Shown here in pieces: positions 20,501-29,018 of a DNA stretch of 42,540 nt. A model generated the notes under the pieces. That model did not search any database. It saw nothing but the letters and a program-made list of their open reading frames with translations, and was not told where the DNA came from. The position numbers and the translations under genes are program-made. Origin of the DNA: Candidatus Zixiibacteriota bacterium (GTDB taxonomy: Bacteria > Zixibacteria > MSB-5A5 > GN15 > FEB-12). The stretch is taken from the NCBI GenBank assembly GCA_019038695.1, contig JAHOYZ010000011.1, positions 1 through 42,540 of the forward strand. Direction: 5' to 3'. Position 1 is the stretch's first letter. Every line of letters begins with the position of its first letter.

Positions 20501-21280
20501 CTATATCCGAAAAAGTATTACAGCAAAAATGAAATTAAACACCAGTATACCGACCGATGAGATCACAACCGATGATGTAGTGGCTTTCCCCACCCCCTCG
20601 GCTCCACCTCGAGTCTGAAAACCTTCGTAGCAACCGACCAGCCCGATTATGGAACCGAACACGGCGGCCTTGACCAGACCATTGACGAGATCGACCATCT
20701 TGAACGAATTGCGAAATCCGGACAGAAAAGTCTCACTGGAAACATCAACGCCCAAGACACTAACCACCAGCCCGCCCATGATAGCGACAAAGTTAGCGAA
20801 GATCACGAGAAACGGAACCATCAACACACAGGCCAGAATACGCGGCATGACAAGATATCGAATGGGACTGATGCCCATTGATTCAAGAGCATCGATTTGT
20901 TCGGTGACTTTCATCGTTCCCAGTTCGGCGGCGATACCAGCTCCCACTCGACCGGCGAATACTATGGCTGACAGCACCGGAGCTAATTCGATAACGACCG
21001 CTTTCCCTACTGCGTGTCCAAGATAATGTAGTGGCGCGCCGATAAATTTGAACTGATATGCTGCCTGCCATGCGGACACTGCCCCGACGAAAACGGAGAT
21101 AATGACAATCAGAGGCAATGACTGAACACCCAGAGTGTAGATCTGCTGAGTAATTATACCGAACGACCGGGGAATGTCTTTAAGAGCAATTACGAAACGC
21201 CCCAGCATAATGGTCATGCCTCCCAGCGTGACCACAAAATCGACTCCTCGGCGTCCCAATCCTTCCAGTGGTGAAGCCAT
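20501..21280 (-). CDS. mlaE: MlaE-family ABC permease
   Basis: Integral membrane permease of the same system; 259 residues with about five or six hydrophobic segments. The family signature region ELAPVLSAIVFAGRVGAGIAAELG-type sequence lies about residues 94-117, followed by EQIDALESMGISP and the C-terminal EGFQTRGGAEGVG loop, both hallmarks of MlaE/TrgB-type permeases. It pairs with mlaF immediately downstream. It is likely to support lipid asymmetry of the outer membrane, which fits a Gram-negative host. Confidence 0.92.
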   Translation of the reverse strand: MASPLEGLGRRGVDFVVTLGGMTIMLGRFVIALKDIPRSFGIITQQIYTLGVQSLPLIVIISVFVGAVSAWQAAYQFKFIGAPLHYLGHAVGKAVVIELAPVLSAIVFAGRVGAGIAAELGTMKVTEQIDALESMGISPIRYLVMPRILACVLMVPFLVIFANFVAIMGGLVVSVLGVDVSSETFLSGFRNSFKMVDLVNGLVKAAVFGSIIGLVGCYEGFQTRGGAEGVGKATTSSVVISSVGILVFNFIFAVILFRI

Positions 21281-21289
21281 GTTCTTTCC

Positions 21290-22744
21290 TTAGAACGGAG
21301 AATGCATATCATCACCCCCGACCGGCTCTACGTCGGAGGGAACTTCCCTGTAGCCCGGTGCGAGATTCTCAAACCGGGCAAATTCTTTAACAAATGCCAG
21401 ACGAACCACGCCCGTCGGACCATTGCGCTGCTTGGCTACGATGATCTCAGCTTTGCCTTCGACTTCCTGAAACTTAGGATCGGTCTTCTCTGCATGAGCC
21501 ATGTAATGTTCGGGGCGATAGATAAACATAACCACGTCGGCATCCTGTTCAATAGCTCCCGATTCGCGCAAGTCAGATAGTTGCGGACGTTTTTCGCCCC
21601 CGCGCTGCTCCACCTGGCGCGATAACTGCGAACAGGCCAGCACCGGCACCTCAATCTCCTTGGCCAGCGCCTTGAGACTGCGCGAAATACTGGCCATCTC
21701 CTGCTGGCGGTTTTCGAAACGACCGGAGCCATATGCCATCTGAAGATAGTCAACGATGATAAGGCCAAGATTGGCGTCGCCCTGCGATTTCAAACGACGA
21801 GCCTTGGCTCGAATCTCAAGCGATGATGCCGTCGGAGAATCATCAATATAGATGGGTGCTTCCGACAACGGTCCCCCGGCGATAGTGAGGCGGCTCCATT
21901 CTTCATCACGCAACTTGCCGGCTCGCAGCTTCTGCTGTGATATACGCGCCCGGCCACACAGAGTACGTAGCGCCAACTGTTCTTTGGACATTTCGAGCGA
22001 AAAGATACCAACACCTTTGCCCAACTCGATAGCCACATGTTCAGCGATATTCATAGCCAGGGCCGATTTACCCATCGACGGCCGCCCGGCAACGATAACT
22101 AACTCCCCCTTGTGAAGACCATTGGTAATTACATCCAGATCAGTATAGCCAGTGCGGACACCGATGAGTCCGCTGTCGGGCGATTGAAGATTCTCGATCT
22201 CGTCAAAAGTCGAAGGGATCAGATCTTTGATCGACACAAAACCCTTGCGCAAACGTTGCTCAGAAATAACAAAGATATTCTTCTCGGCTATGTCGAGAAT
22301 GTCGTCGACCGTGCCGGCATGATCGTACGCACTTCGGGTGATCTCTCGCGTCGTCTGTATGAGTCGCCGCAGGAGGAATTTTTCGAGAATGATGTCGGCA
22401 TGTTTCTGCACATTGGCGGTTGAAGCCACATACTCGGCCAGATCAACGAGATAGACCCGGCCACCTATGCCCTGGGCTCCTTCAAGCTGACTCTTGTCGG
22501 CCAGCGCACTTGCGACAGTTGTTATGTCGCACGGCTCATGTTGCTTGTTTAGGTCGAGCATCGCCTTGAAAATCATTCTGTGTTTAGGAACATAGAAAGC
22601 AGCGTCGTGATCAAATACTTCCAGTACAACGTCCATGGCCTGATCGTCCTTGAGGATCGAGCCAAGTACAGCCTTCTCAGCGTCTATATTTTGAGGAGGT
22701 TGCAGATCCTCGCGTTTTTTCTCGTTCTGGGTTCGGTAGGCCAT
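21290..22744 (-). CDS. dnaB: Replicative DNA helicase DnaB
   Basis: Hexameric helicase that unwinds DNA at the replication fork. The 484-residue product has the N-terminal helical domain beginning PPQNIDAEKAVLGSIL (17-32), Walker A GRPSMGKSA (220-228), Walker B-like LIIVDYLQM, and SQLSRQVEQRGGEKRPQLSDLRESG-type C-terminal sequence with the arginine-finger region. There is no intein. AGGAGAGG lies directly before ATG at 22744. It lies between mlaE and a uracil-DNA glycosylase gene. Confidence 0.97.
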   Translation of the reverse strand: MAYRTQNEKKREDLQPPQNIDAEKAVLGSILKDDQAMDVVLEVFDHDAAFYVPKHRMIFKAMLDLNKQHEPCDITTVASALADKSQLEGAQGIGGRVYLVDLAEYVASTANVQKHADIILEKFLLRRLIQTTREITRSAYDHAGTVDDILDIAEKNIFVISEQRLRKGFVSIKDLIPSTFDEIENLQSPDSGLIGVRTGYTDLDVITNGLHKGELVIVAGRPSMGKSALAMNIAEHVAIELGKGVGIFSLEMSKEQLALRTLCGRARISQQKLRAGKLRDEEWSRLTIAGGPLSEAPIYIDDSPTASSLEIRAKARRLKSQGDANLGLIIVDYLQMAYGSGRFENRQQEMASISRSLKALAKEIEVPVLACSQLSRQVEQRGGEKRPQLSDLRESGAIEQDADVVMFIYRPEHYMAHAEKTDPKFQEVEGKAEIIVAKQRNGPTGVVRLAFVKEFARFENLAPGYREVPSDVEPVGGDDMHSPF

Positions 22745-22752
22745 ATCCTCTC

Positions 22753-23511
22753 CTATTGCTCACCCTTCAATCGGGCCAGTATCATCTGCATATCCTCCCA
22801 GGTATCTCGCTTGTACTTGGGAAACCGCAACAACGCCGCCGGATGATAAGTCACCAGGGTTGCGATACCCTCAAAATTATGCCACTGGCGGCGCAGCTTA
22901 CCCAATGGTGTCTTTGTCTCCAGCAATGCCTGCGCGGCAATGCGACCAAGAGCACAAATTGCTTTCGGCCGAATCAATCGGACTTGTTCCTTGAGGAATG
23001 GAAAGCATTTATCCATTTCATCAGGTTGGGGATCACGATTTCCCGGAGGACGACATTTAAGGATGTTGGCAATGTATACCTCTTGTCGGGTCATCTGCAT
23101 TGCAATCAGGATCTTGTCGAGCAACTGCCCTGCTCGACCGACAAATGGCTCCCCCTTGAGGTCTTCATCCCGACCCGGAGCCTCACCGACAAACATCAAG
23201 TCTGCTTCGGGATTACCAACACCGTAAACGAACTTTGTCCGGGAATCCCCCAACGGACAAAGATGACAATGACAAATGTCCTCCCTGTGTTCCTCCAGAG
23301 ATTCGTATTCGGCAGGTGCAAGTGTTGGAACTACGCCGTTGAACATATCCGGAGCGTTTGTCTCGGAGTCGTTCATAACTGGTACTTCTTTGTCTCCCTC
23401 CGCAACTGCCAGAGCCGCCGGACTAACGATCATCTCTCCTAGTCCAAGCTCTGCCTGAGCTTTGAGCGCTCGGCGCAGCATGTCATTTATGTTCCCTGAT
23501 TCTTCTTTCAT
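22753..23511 (-). CDS. Uracil-DNA glycosylase, family 4 (Fe-S type)
   Basis: Removes uracil from DNA. In 252 residues, a variable N-terminal part of about 75 residues is followed by the family 4 domain: iron-sulfur ligands C82-x2-C85 (CHLC), C153 and C169; motif [10 protein letters not shown] (109-117); [12 protein letters not shown]; and motif [10 protein letters not shown] (221-229). The N-terminal extension with low complexity is common in relatives that resemble phage polymerase fusions. It is 8 bases upstream of dnaB. Confidence 0.93.
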   Translation of the reverse strand: MKEESGNINDMLRRALKAQAELGLGEMIVSPAALAVAEGDKEVPVMNDSETNAPDMFNGVVPTLAPAEYESLEEHREDICHCHLCPLGDSRTKFVYGVGNPEADLMFVGEAPGRDEDLKGEPFVGRAGQLLDKILIAMQMTRQEVYIANILKCRPPGNRDPQPDEMDKCFPFLKEQVRLIRPKAICALGRIAAQALLETKTPLGKLRRQWHNFEGIATLVTYHPAALLRFPKYKRDTWEDMQMILARLKGEQ

Positions 23512-23535
23512 TCGTTTTTACACCAGAAGTACAAG

Positions 23536-24738
23536 TTACAGCATCTTGCCGATGAGTTCAAGGAGCTTGAGAGCAATTTCTTCTTTCGGAGCCAGCGGCC
23601 ATGAGATCGGTTTTCGGCCCGGACCGATAACACTCACCCGGTTTGTATCAGAAATGAACCCGCTGTCGGGACCGGGCTGGTTGAGGACAATCAGGTCGAG
23701 TCGTTTTTCTTTGAGTTTCTTGCGAGCGTTGGCCACCCCGTTGTCAGTCTCAAGAGCAAACCCGACTACAACCTGTTCTTCACGTTTCGAACCGGTCACT
23801 GATGAAAGAATATCATCGGTCGGTACCAATTCCAGGTTTTGTCCACCGGCTTGTCGTTTCATCTTGGAGGAGTGTACCCGGACAGGACGATAGTCGGCTG
23901 GTGCAGCTGCCATGATAAGACAATCGCATTCGGGGAAACTTTCTCCGACCACCTTTTGAAGATCGGCCGTGGATTGAACAGCAACCAGCTTTACACCAAA
24001 CGGAGCAGCTAAAGCCGTCGGCCCGGAAATCAGTGTAACAACCGCCCCCAGAGACTGAGCCTGTCGGGCCAAAGCATATCCCATCTTGCCGGATGAGTAA
24101 TTGCTGATGAATCTTACAGGATCAATGGCCTCCTGGGTCGGGCCGGCTGTGATTACAATCCTCTTACCTTCGAGCGCTTTTTTTTTTGCTGAAGGTTTGA
24201 AAAAGGATTCGACAGCAGCAAAGATCGTCTCCGGTTCCGCCATCCGTCCGACCCCACTCTGATCGCAGGCCATCTCCCCTTCCTCCGGACCAACAGCCAG
24301 ATATCCAAGTTCGGTCAGAGTCTTGAAATTACGGGCAGTGATTGGATTGGCCCACATATTATGATTCATGGCCGGGGCTATCAAAATCTGCTGGGGCGTG
24401 GCGCATATAATCGTAGTCAACAGATCATCGCAGATACCTGAAGCAACTTTGCCCAGGAAATTGGCTGTAGTAGGTGCGACAACGACCAGATCCGGCCATT
24501 GAGCCAGATCAATATGACGCGTACCTACAAACGAATTCGGATCAAACATCTCAACCATTACCGGAGAACCAGAAACTGTCTCAAGAGTCAACGGAGTAAT
24601 GAACTCGGTGGCGGCACGCGACATGACCACACGCACTTCAGCTTCGTGTTTGAGCAAAAATCGGATCAAGTAGGGAATTTTGTAACAAGCAATCCCACCG
24701 GTAAGGCCAAGCAGAATTTTCTTTCCCTTGAGAGGCAT
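23536..24738 (-). CDS. coaBC: Bifunctional phosphopantothenoylcysteine decarboxylase / phosphopantothenate-cysteine ligase
   Basis: Two successive steps of coenzyme A synthesis in one protein of 400 residues. The CoaC flavoprotein half starts LGLTGGIACYK and has APTTANFLGKVASGICDDLL (within 110-130) and PAMNHNMW. The CoaB half (about 190-400) has ITAGPTQEAIDPVRFISN, NYSSGKMGYALA, MAAAPADYRPV and KMKRQAG near its active site. Length and domain order are typical. Downstream of smg by 5 bases and upstream of the uracil-DNA glycosylase. Confidence 0.96.
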   Translation of the reverse strand: MPLKGKKILLGLTGGIACYKIPYLIRFLLKHEAEVRVVMSRAATEFITPLTLETVSGSPVMVEMFDPNSFVGTRHIDLAQWPDLVVVAPTTANFLGKVASGICDDLLTTIICATPQQILIAPAMNHNMWANPITARNFKTLTELGYLAVGPEEGEMACDQSGVGRMAEPETIFAAVESFFKPSAKKKALEGKRIVITAGPTQEAIDPVRFISNYSSGKMGYALARQAQSLGAVVTLISGPTALAAPFGVKLVAVQSTADLQKVVGESFPECDCLIMAAAPADYRPVRVHSSKMKRQAGGQNLELVPTDDILSSVTGSKREEQVVVGFALETDNGVANARKKLKEKRLDLIVLNQPGPDSGFISDTNRVSVIGPGRKPISWPLAPKEEIALKLLELIGKML

Positions 24739-24743
24739 ACGGC

Positions 24744-25217
24744 TCAGTTGACTCGAGCCGACTGCGAAGGAGTGCCATCAGTCATATCAAACAAATCAAG
24801 ATCACTGAGTTCGTCAAATACAACCGAAGAAGCGATGAGCTTCAGCTGCTCCAAATCCACTGCGCGCGGTCCAAAGACTGAGACCCGCTCAAGAAGCATC
24901 TCCAACTGCTCGGCATCTATCAATGATAAGTGCACCAGCTTGAGTAAATAGCCATAAGCCTCCGGCGACAGTTGCGTACGTTCGGCCTGAGTCAGAACCC
25001 GAATCGAGGAACTGGCGGTCGGAAACTGGGAGAAAAACTGTTCCGGCGCATTATCAAAGCGGTGTAAAAGCCATGAGTAGGCAGAGGCTATTTCGTCCTC
25101 GGAATAACCCTCGGCTTCAAGGGCAGTTGAGACTTCCTCAGAATTTACCAGCGTTGCACCATCACCCTGCATGAAATCTATCAAAACAACGACTATTTCC
25201 AATACTCTATTGCGCAT
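24744..25217 (-). CDS. smg: Smg/DUF494 family protein
   Basis: The 157-residue protein matches the Smg (DUF494) family: it begins with a hydrophobic helix (RVLEIVVVLIDFM) and ends in a region with ELEQLKLIASSVVFDE-like helices. The biochemical role of Smg is not established; it is often near dprA and topA in proteobacteria, whereas here it precedes coaBC. No catalytic motif is visible. Confidence 0.75.
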   Translation of the reverse strand: MRNRVLEIVVVLIDFMQGDGATLVNSEEVSTALEAEGYSEDEIASAYSWLLHRFDNAPEQFFSQFPTASSSIRVLTQAERTQLSPEAYGYLLKLVHLSLIDAEQLEMLLERVSVFGPRAVDLEQLKLIASSVVFDELSDLDLFDMTDGTPSQSARVN

Positions 25218-25302
25218 ATTCTCTTCCTAATTCAACCAATTCTCAAGCCAAAAGATAGTACAGAACAGCTTCTTATGCAAGCCGTATTTCAGTTGTAACC
25301 GA

Positions 25303-25788
25303 TCATGACCGAAAACGGTCGTCAGCACGGTGATTCTCGGCTCGTTTGGCTTTTCCTTCCAGCCACCCAATACGTATATCGCTCACATCATCGAAGCGTG
25401 GAATGTATGGCTTGATATCCAATAAGGGGGTACCGTCAACCATATCGACCTCCCTGATGCATAACTCTTGGCCATCAATCTGCTCCAGTCGAACCACCGA
25501 CAGACCGATGGGCGACGGTCGACGCGGTGCTCTAGTGGCGAATAGTCCCCGAGGATGATCGTCCAGAAACGGAGTTACAGCCAGCTTGAAGCCATCTGTT
25601 AAATGCATGAAATACAACAGGATGATGTGTGAAAAACCATCAAGATCGGCCAACCCGGCCACAAACTCAGGAAAGACCTCAATTGTTCCCTTAGCTTCGC
25701 CGGAACGCTGGGGCTGAATCGGAGTACCTTGCGGCTCAACAAAAGGTGTGTGAATGATGCCGATTTGAGTTAGCGTGATCTTCTGCAT
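25303..25788 (-). CDS. trmO: TrmO/TsaA-type tRNA methyltransferase
   Basis: A 161-residue member of the TrmO (YaeB/TsaA) family, which uses S-adenosylmethionine to methylate the N6 position of t6A37 in some tRNAs. Signature pieces include IGIIHTPF at the start, the GFSHIILLYFMH segment, DDHPRGLFATRAPRRPSPIG with the family RxPxRPNPIG-like motif, and DGTPLLDIKPYIP. It is shorter than E. coli TrmO (235) and lacks its C-terminal extension, like many bacterial and archaeal members. There are 85 bases before smg. Confidence 0.88.
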   Translation of the reverse strand: MQKITLTQIGIIHTPFVEPQGTPIQPQRSGEAKGTIEVFPEFVAGLADLDGFSHIILLYFMHLTDGFKLAVTPFLDDHPRGLFATRAPRRPSPIGLSVVRLEQIDGQELCIREVDMVDGTPLLDIKPYIPRFDDVSDIRIGWLEGKAKRAENHRADDRFRS

Positions 25789-25851
25789 AATTCTTAAGCT
25801 ATAGTATCAGTGGAACATTGCCAAGTCAAACCGTGTGGGATCTGTTGACAA

Positions 25852-28059
25852 TTACGGACAGACAGGCGGAGCCGTACCGCCAGTGAACAGATAGGCCACC
25901 AACGTGGTCAGGTCTATGATGTTGATGTCCCCGTCTGGATCCCCGGTAATGTTTGCTTCGGCCGGACACGATAGAATACTCTCCCCGACAAAGAGATAGC
26001 TCACGAGACGGGTCAAGTCGGAGATATTAACCAGATCGTCGGGGTCACCATCAACATTGCCGTGCCTGCCGTAGCAGCAGCACTCGTCCCCCACGCCATC
26101 GGAGTTGGAGTCGTACTGATCAGGATTGGATTTATCGGGACAGTTGTCCACCGGACAATTGTTCGCGGCATAGCCAGGATTCCCGAAGCCGTCACCATCA
26201 GTATCGGTACACTCGTCGCAGACATCTCCGACCCCGTCTATGTCGGTATCATTTTGGAGCGGATTGGGAATGTCAGGACAATTGTCGTCCGAACAGATGT
26301 TGTCTGCAAAGCCGGGATCACCGGCTCCGTCGTTGTCGCTGTCGGTACACTGGTCACACAAGTCCCCTTCGCCATCGCCATCAGTGTCGACCTGATCCGG
26401 GTTGGCAAGGGCCGGACAGTTGTCATCCCAGTTGGGTAAACCATCGCCGTCAGGATCATTTAGTAGAACCGTCACTTCAAACAGGCAAGTATCGGCGTTT
26501 TCGGTCTGATCGGTTGCGATCAGTTCTACGGGCGTGTTGCCCAGCGCGAAAAACACTCCAGGCGGTCGACTGTATGCGATCTGCACGATCGAGCAGTTCT
26601 CTTCGGCCATAAGCGGAAAGTCTACCACCGCTCCGTAGTAGCCTGAATCGTTGTAGACTATGATATCCTCCGGACAAAACAAATCGGGAGGTTCATTATC
26701 ATTGACAATAATATCAAACCAGCCGGTATCAGCATGGCCAGAACCGTCTAAAGCGACAACCTCTACTGTCGTTGCCCCCATTTGAAAGATAGTTCCCGAC
26801 AAAGGCATTGAAATTATATCAACCGGGGAACAGTTGTCGGTCGCATCCGGCTCAAAGTCAACCGTCGCGTAACACTCGCCAGGGTCGGTGCCGACTACCA
26901 GGCTGTCTGGCACATTCAGAATGGGTGGCTCCTGATCAAGAACGGTGACATAAAACATGACAGTATCGACGTTACCGGCTGCGTCGACAGCCACACAAAC
27001 GACTTCAGTGACCCCAACATCAATGAAACTACCCGACGGCGGCAAAACCTCAACGCTCACTTCCTGGCAATTATCATCGGCACTTACGGAAAAATCAAGG
27101 GTCGTCCCGCACAAGCCCGGTTCGGAATTCAGGGTTGTGTCAGCGGGGCAGGATATGGTCGGCGTAGTAGTATCTACGACCGTAATATTGAAACCACAGG
27201 TATCGACATTGCCGGCACCATCGACGGCCACACATACAACGGCAGTAGTCCCGATAGCAAAGGAGGCTCCCGAAGCGGGCTGACAGTTAACTGATGCATC
27301 GGGATTGTCGTCTTCAACCGTTGCGGTGAATTCCACAACGGCACCACACTGGCCGGGAATATTGCCGACGGTAATATCGCTCGGGCAGAAGGCTTGCGGT
27401 GGAATAGTATCGGGCTGAACCAGCAAAATACCGCCGTTGTAGAAATCGATCGCATATACTACTCCCTCGTCGTTCACACACGAACTTGGAATCCCATAAT
27501 AGGTAGGAAACTCAGAGTCGTCAGTTATAAGTGTCTCCGTCAGACCATCAAAGTCATAGACATCCGCCGACGCGTATAGCACATCACCATATCGAGATGA
27601 GAGACTATTGTCGCCACAGTCATACCAGATGAAGCGAATTCCCGCATATTGCCCGGTCAAAGCAGAATCTGCTCCGACCTGACATTGTAGTTCAATTATC
27701 CGGCCAGATGCAGTCGCCCAACAGGCAGGATGATAGGGACCGTTGCTCATGTCGGCTATCCCCATCAAACGTATGCAGCAGGATTCAAAGCCCTTCCAGG
27801 AAAGGTACTCCCAACCACAATCAGTTAGAACCTGCCCGGCCGTTGCTGACTGAAGCGCCAGAGACAAGTCCAATTTCAGCAGGATGTCAAAGCCACCCAA
27901 CTCCGCCGAGATTGAGTTTTCGAGTATCATACCGATGTTGACCACCTGACCGAGTGCTCCGGTGGGAATCCGTTCCATCCTGATGGCCATATCAGCACCC
28001 ATTCCTTTTGATTCAAAAAGGGAAAAGGTCAGTATCAGGCATAAAAGAAGTCGTCTCAT
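25852..28059 (-). CDS. Secreted HYR / thrombospondin type 3 / dockerin-like repeat protein
   Basis: A 735-residue secreted protein. After a signal peptide ([14 protein letters not shown]) comes a cohesin-like or unassigned beta domain with several Cys (about 25-215), then four HYR (hyalin) domains (about 218-545) each ending in variants of [14 protein letters not shown]. After these are three thrombospondin type 3 calcium repeats (about 545-660; [15 protein letters not shown] etc.), and two dockerin type I-like units ([19 protein letters not shown] and [19 protein letters not shown]). No enzyme domain is evident; adhesion or surface anchoring is likely. ATG at 28059 is preferred to 28068 because AAGG lies 9 bases upstream of it but abuts the other. 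No scaffoldin gene is nearby. The promoter at 28156 drives it. Confidence 0.85.
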   Translation of the reverse strand: MRRLLLCLILTFSLFESKGMGADMAIRMERIPTGALGQVVNIGMILENSISAELGGFDILLKLDLSLALQSATAGQVLTDCGWEYLSWKGFESCCIRLMGIADMSNGPYHPACWATASGRIIELQCQVGADSALTGQYAGIRFIWYDCGDNSLSSRYGDVLYASADVYDFDGLTETLITDDSEFPTYYGIPSSCVNDEGVVYAIDFYNGGILLVQPDTIPPQAFCPSDITVGNIPGQCGAVVEFTATVEDDNPDASVNCQPASGASFAIGTTAVVCVAVDGAGNVDTCGFNITVVDTTTPTISCPADTTLNSEPGLCGTTLDFSVSADDNCQEVSVEVLPPSGSFIDVGVTEVVCVAVDAAGNVDTVMFYVTVLDQEPPILNVPDSLVVGTDPGECYATVDFEPDATDNCSPVDIISMPLSGTIFQMGATTVEVVALDGSGHADTGWFDIIVNDNEPPDLFCPEDIIVYNDSGYYGAVVDFPLMAEENCSIVQIAYSRPPGVFFALGNTPVELIATDQTENADTCLFEVTVLLNDPDGDGLPNWDDNCPALANPDQVDTDGDGEGDLCDQCTDSDNDGAGDPGFADNICSDDNCPDIPNPLQNDTDIDGVGDVCDECTDTDGDGFGNPGYAANNCPVDNCPDKSNPDQYDSNSDGVGDECCCYGRHGNVDGDPDDLVNISDLTRLVSYLFVGESILSCPAEANITGDPDGDINIIDLTTLVAYLFTGGTAPPVCP

Positions 28060-28155
28060 ATTCGGCATCCTTAAGAGGTCTTCTAAGAGTATCGGACATC
28101 GCCAAATATACTGTATCAGTGCGTGGTAGCACTTCTGTAGCTGGTCTCAGTACCA

Positions 28156-28184
28156 ATAATAACTGACGTTTTCACGGGCTGCAA
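28156..28184 (-). promoter_or_regulatory. Sigma-70-like promoter for the HYR/dockerin protein
   Basis: On the minus strand TTGCAG (28179-28184), a 17-base spacer and TATTAT (28156-28161) lie about 95 bases before the ATG at 28059. In the gene-free stretch 28060-28485 I see this promoter, the plus-strand small RNA unit (28295-28405) and the ferredoxin terminator, and nothing else convincing. Confidence 0.55.
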
Positions 28185-28294
28185 GGGGTTTTGCTAAATT
28201 ACGGCAGCGAATGGTAATATCCCTGAAGGTGAATAATAGACAAAGGTGTATCCTTTCGAATAGCCAAACTTTTCAAATGATTCCAAGAAGGTCC

Positions 28295-28323
28295 TTGACA
28301 ATTGAGAGCATAATGACGATACT
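28295..28323 (+). promoter_or_regulatory. Sigma-70 promoter of an isolated plus-strand transcript
   Basis: A consensus TTGACA (28295-28300), an optimal 17-base spacer and GATACT (28318-28323, four of six consensus bases). The predicted start near 28330 is three bases before a long hairpin that ends in a U-tract. No plus-strand protein gene follows before the terminator. Confidence 0.55.
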
Positions 28324-28329
28324 AAAACC

Positions 28330-28405
28330 AACGAGGGTGACTCTCTGCTGTCCCTGGGTAGTTTCCTAGCCCCCTCTACCCTACCAGAGTAGCGCCCTCT
28401 TTTTT
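28330..28405 (+). ncRNA. Candidate small structured RNA ending in a terminator
   Basis: About 76 bases. The outer stem pairs GAGGGTG (28333-28339) with CGCCCTC (28393-28399), allowing one G-U, and continues as ACTCT (28340-28344) with AGAGT (28386-28390). An inner stem pairs GGGTAG (28356-28361) with CTACCC (28376-28381). TTTTTT (28400-28405) follows the outer stem, so the whole rod can serve as an intrinsic terminator. It matches no riboswitch, 6S, SRP or tmRNA core that I know. A frame of 18 codons starts at 28313, but upstream of the predicted transcript start, so translation is unlikely. Confidence 0.45.
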
Positions 28406-28430
28406 ATGCCCAAAATCTACTTGTGGGGAT

Positions 28431-28457
28431 AAAAAAAGACCACCCGATTGGGTGGCC
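28431..28457 (-). terminator. Rho-independent terminator after the ferredoxin gene
   Basis: On the minus strand GGCCACCC, loop AATC, GGGTGGTC, then TTTTTTT. It starts about 28 bases after the ferredoxin stop codon and closes a monocistronic transcript. Confidence 0.9.
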
Positions 28458-28485
28458 TTAAATAATCACATCTTAAGAAAATCGA

Positions 28486-28671
28486 TCAGGCTTTGATGAT
28501 ACAATCATCTATTGGGCAAACCTCGACACACTGCTGTTCGTCTTCATCCTCGCACTCGTTGCAGGTTTCGGGATCGATGATGTAGATATCGTCTTCTGTA
28601 ATCGATTCGGTCGGGCATTCCTCCAGACAGAGTCCGCAGGCGGTGCATTCGTCAGTGATCTTCATTGCCAT
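28486..28671 (-). CDS. 2[4Fe-4S] ferredoxin, Chromatium/Chlorobium-like type
   Basis: A small acidic electron carrier of 61 residues starting MAMKITDE. The first cluster motif is C-x2-C-x2-C-x3-C-P (CTACGLCLEECP). The second is C-x2-C, seven acidic or polar residues, C-x3-C-P, the longer loop known from Allochromatium vinosum-type ferredoxins, which have very low potentials; an extra Cys follows (IDDCII). ATG at 28671 has GGAGG 9 bases upstream. A TTG at 28680 in frame is less likely. It is flanked by its own terminator and is a plausible partner for the Kor complex, although it is 21 kb away. Confidence 0.9.
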   Translation of the reverse strand: MAMKITDECTACGLCLEECPTESITEDDIYIIDPETCNECEDEDEQQCVEVCPIDDCIIKA

Positions 28672-29018
28672 AATCAGCAACCTCCAGAAACTATGTTACG
28701 ACTCAACGTTCTTACAGTTCAGAACCCGGCCAATATACAAAGGTTCCCACTTTGTATACAAGACATATTTACCGAACTTTTCGGTATTTTCTCGACCAGT
28801 GCTGGAAAATATTACCATTGAGTGTTCTTTTGTCCAAGTAACCTCCACCGTGCTCTCTCCTTTAGCAAAAAAAACAGCCACTCCCCTATATGGGAAGTGG
28901 CCTTTCTCAATATCTGATGATTATATATCGTTCTTATTCACACACGGGTGGTGGTCCTCCGGTAAACCTGAACTTTTTCTCCTACTCATTCTCCCTGCAT
29001 TCGTTATCTTGTCCGCTT
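28672..29018. promoter_or_regulatory. Gene-free stretch with palindromes between ferredoxin and MFS genes
   Basis: Divergent intergenic region. It holds the palindrome TTGTATACAA (28752-28761), a hairpin TACCGAA-CTT-TTCGGTA (28770-28786) followed by TTTTC on the plus strand, and a minus-strand terminator (28867-28901). The palindromes lie 80 to 115 bases before the ferredoxin start and could be operators. A minus-strand frame at 28696-28881 starts inside the terminator hairpin and has no family features, so I do not call it. No clear promoter for the MFS gene is seen. Confidence 0.4.
28867..28901 (-). terminator. Minus-strand terminator with no upstream minus-strand gene
   Basis: On the minus strand GCCACT, a mismatch, CCC, loop ATATA, GGG, AGTGGC, then TG and eight T residues. 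The only gene upstream on that strand's path (29019-30164) points the other way, so the terminated transcript is unknown. Confidence 0.6.

Noticed and set aside
28313-28369. An 18-codon plus-strand frame resembling a leader peptide inside the small RNA unit.
   Set aside because: Its ATG lies upstream of the predicted -10 element, so it would not be in the transcript, and there is no plus-strand gene downstream to attenuate.
28696-28881. A 61-codon minus-strand frame just upstream of the ferredoxin gene.
   Set aside because: Its start lies within a terminator hairpin, it covers palindromic regulatory sequence, and its product has no recognisable features.
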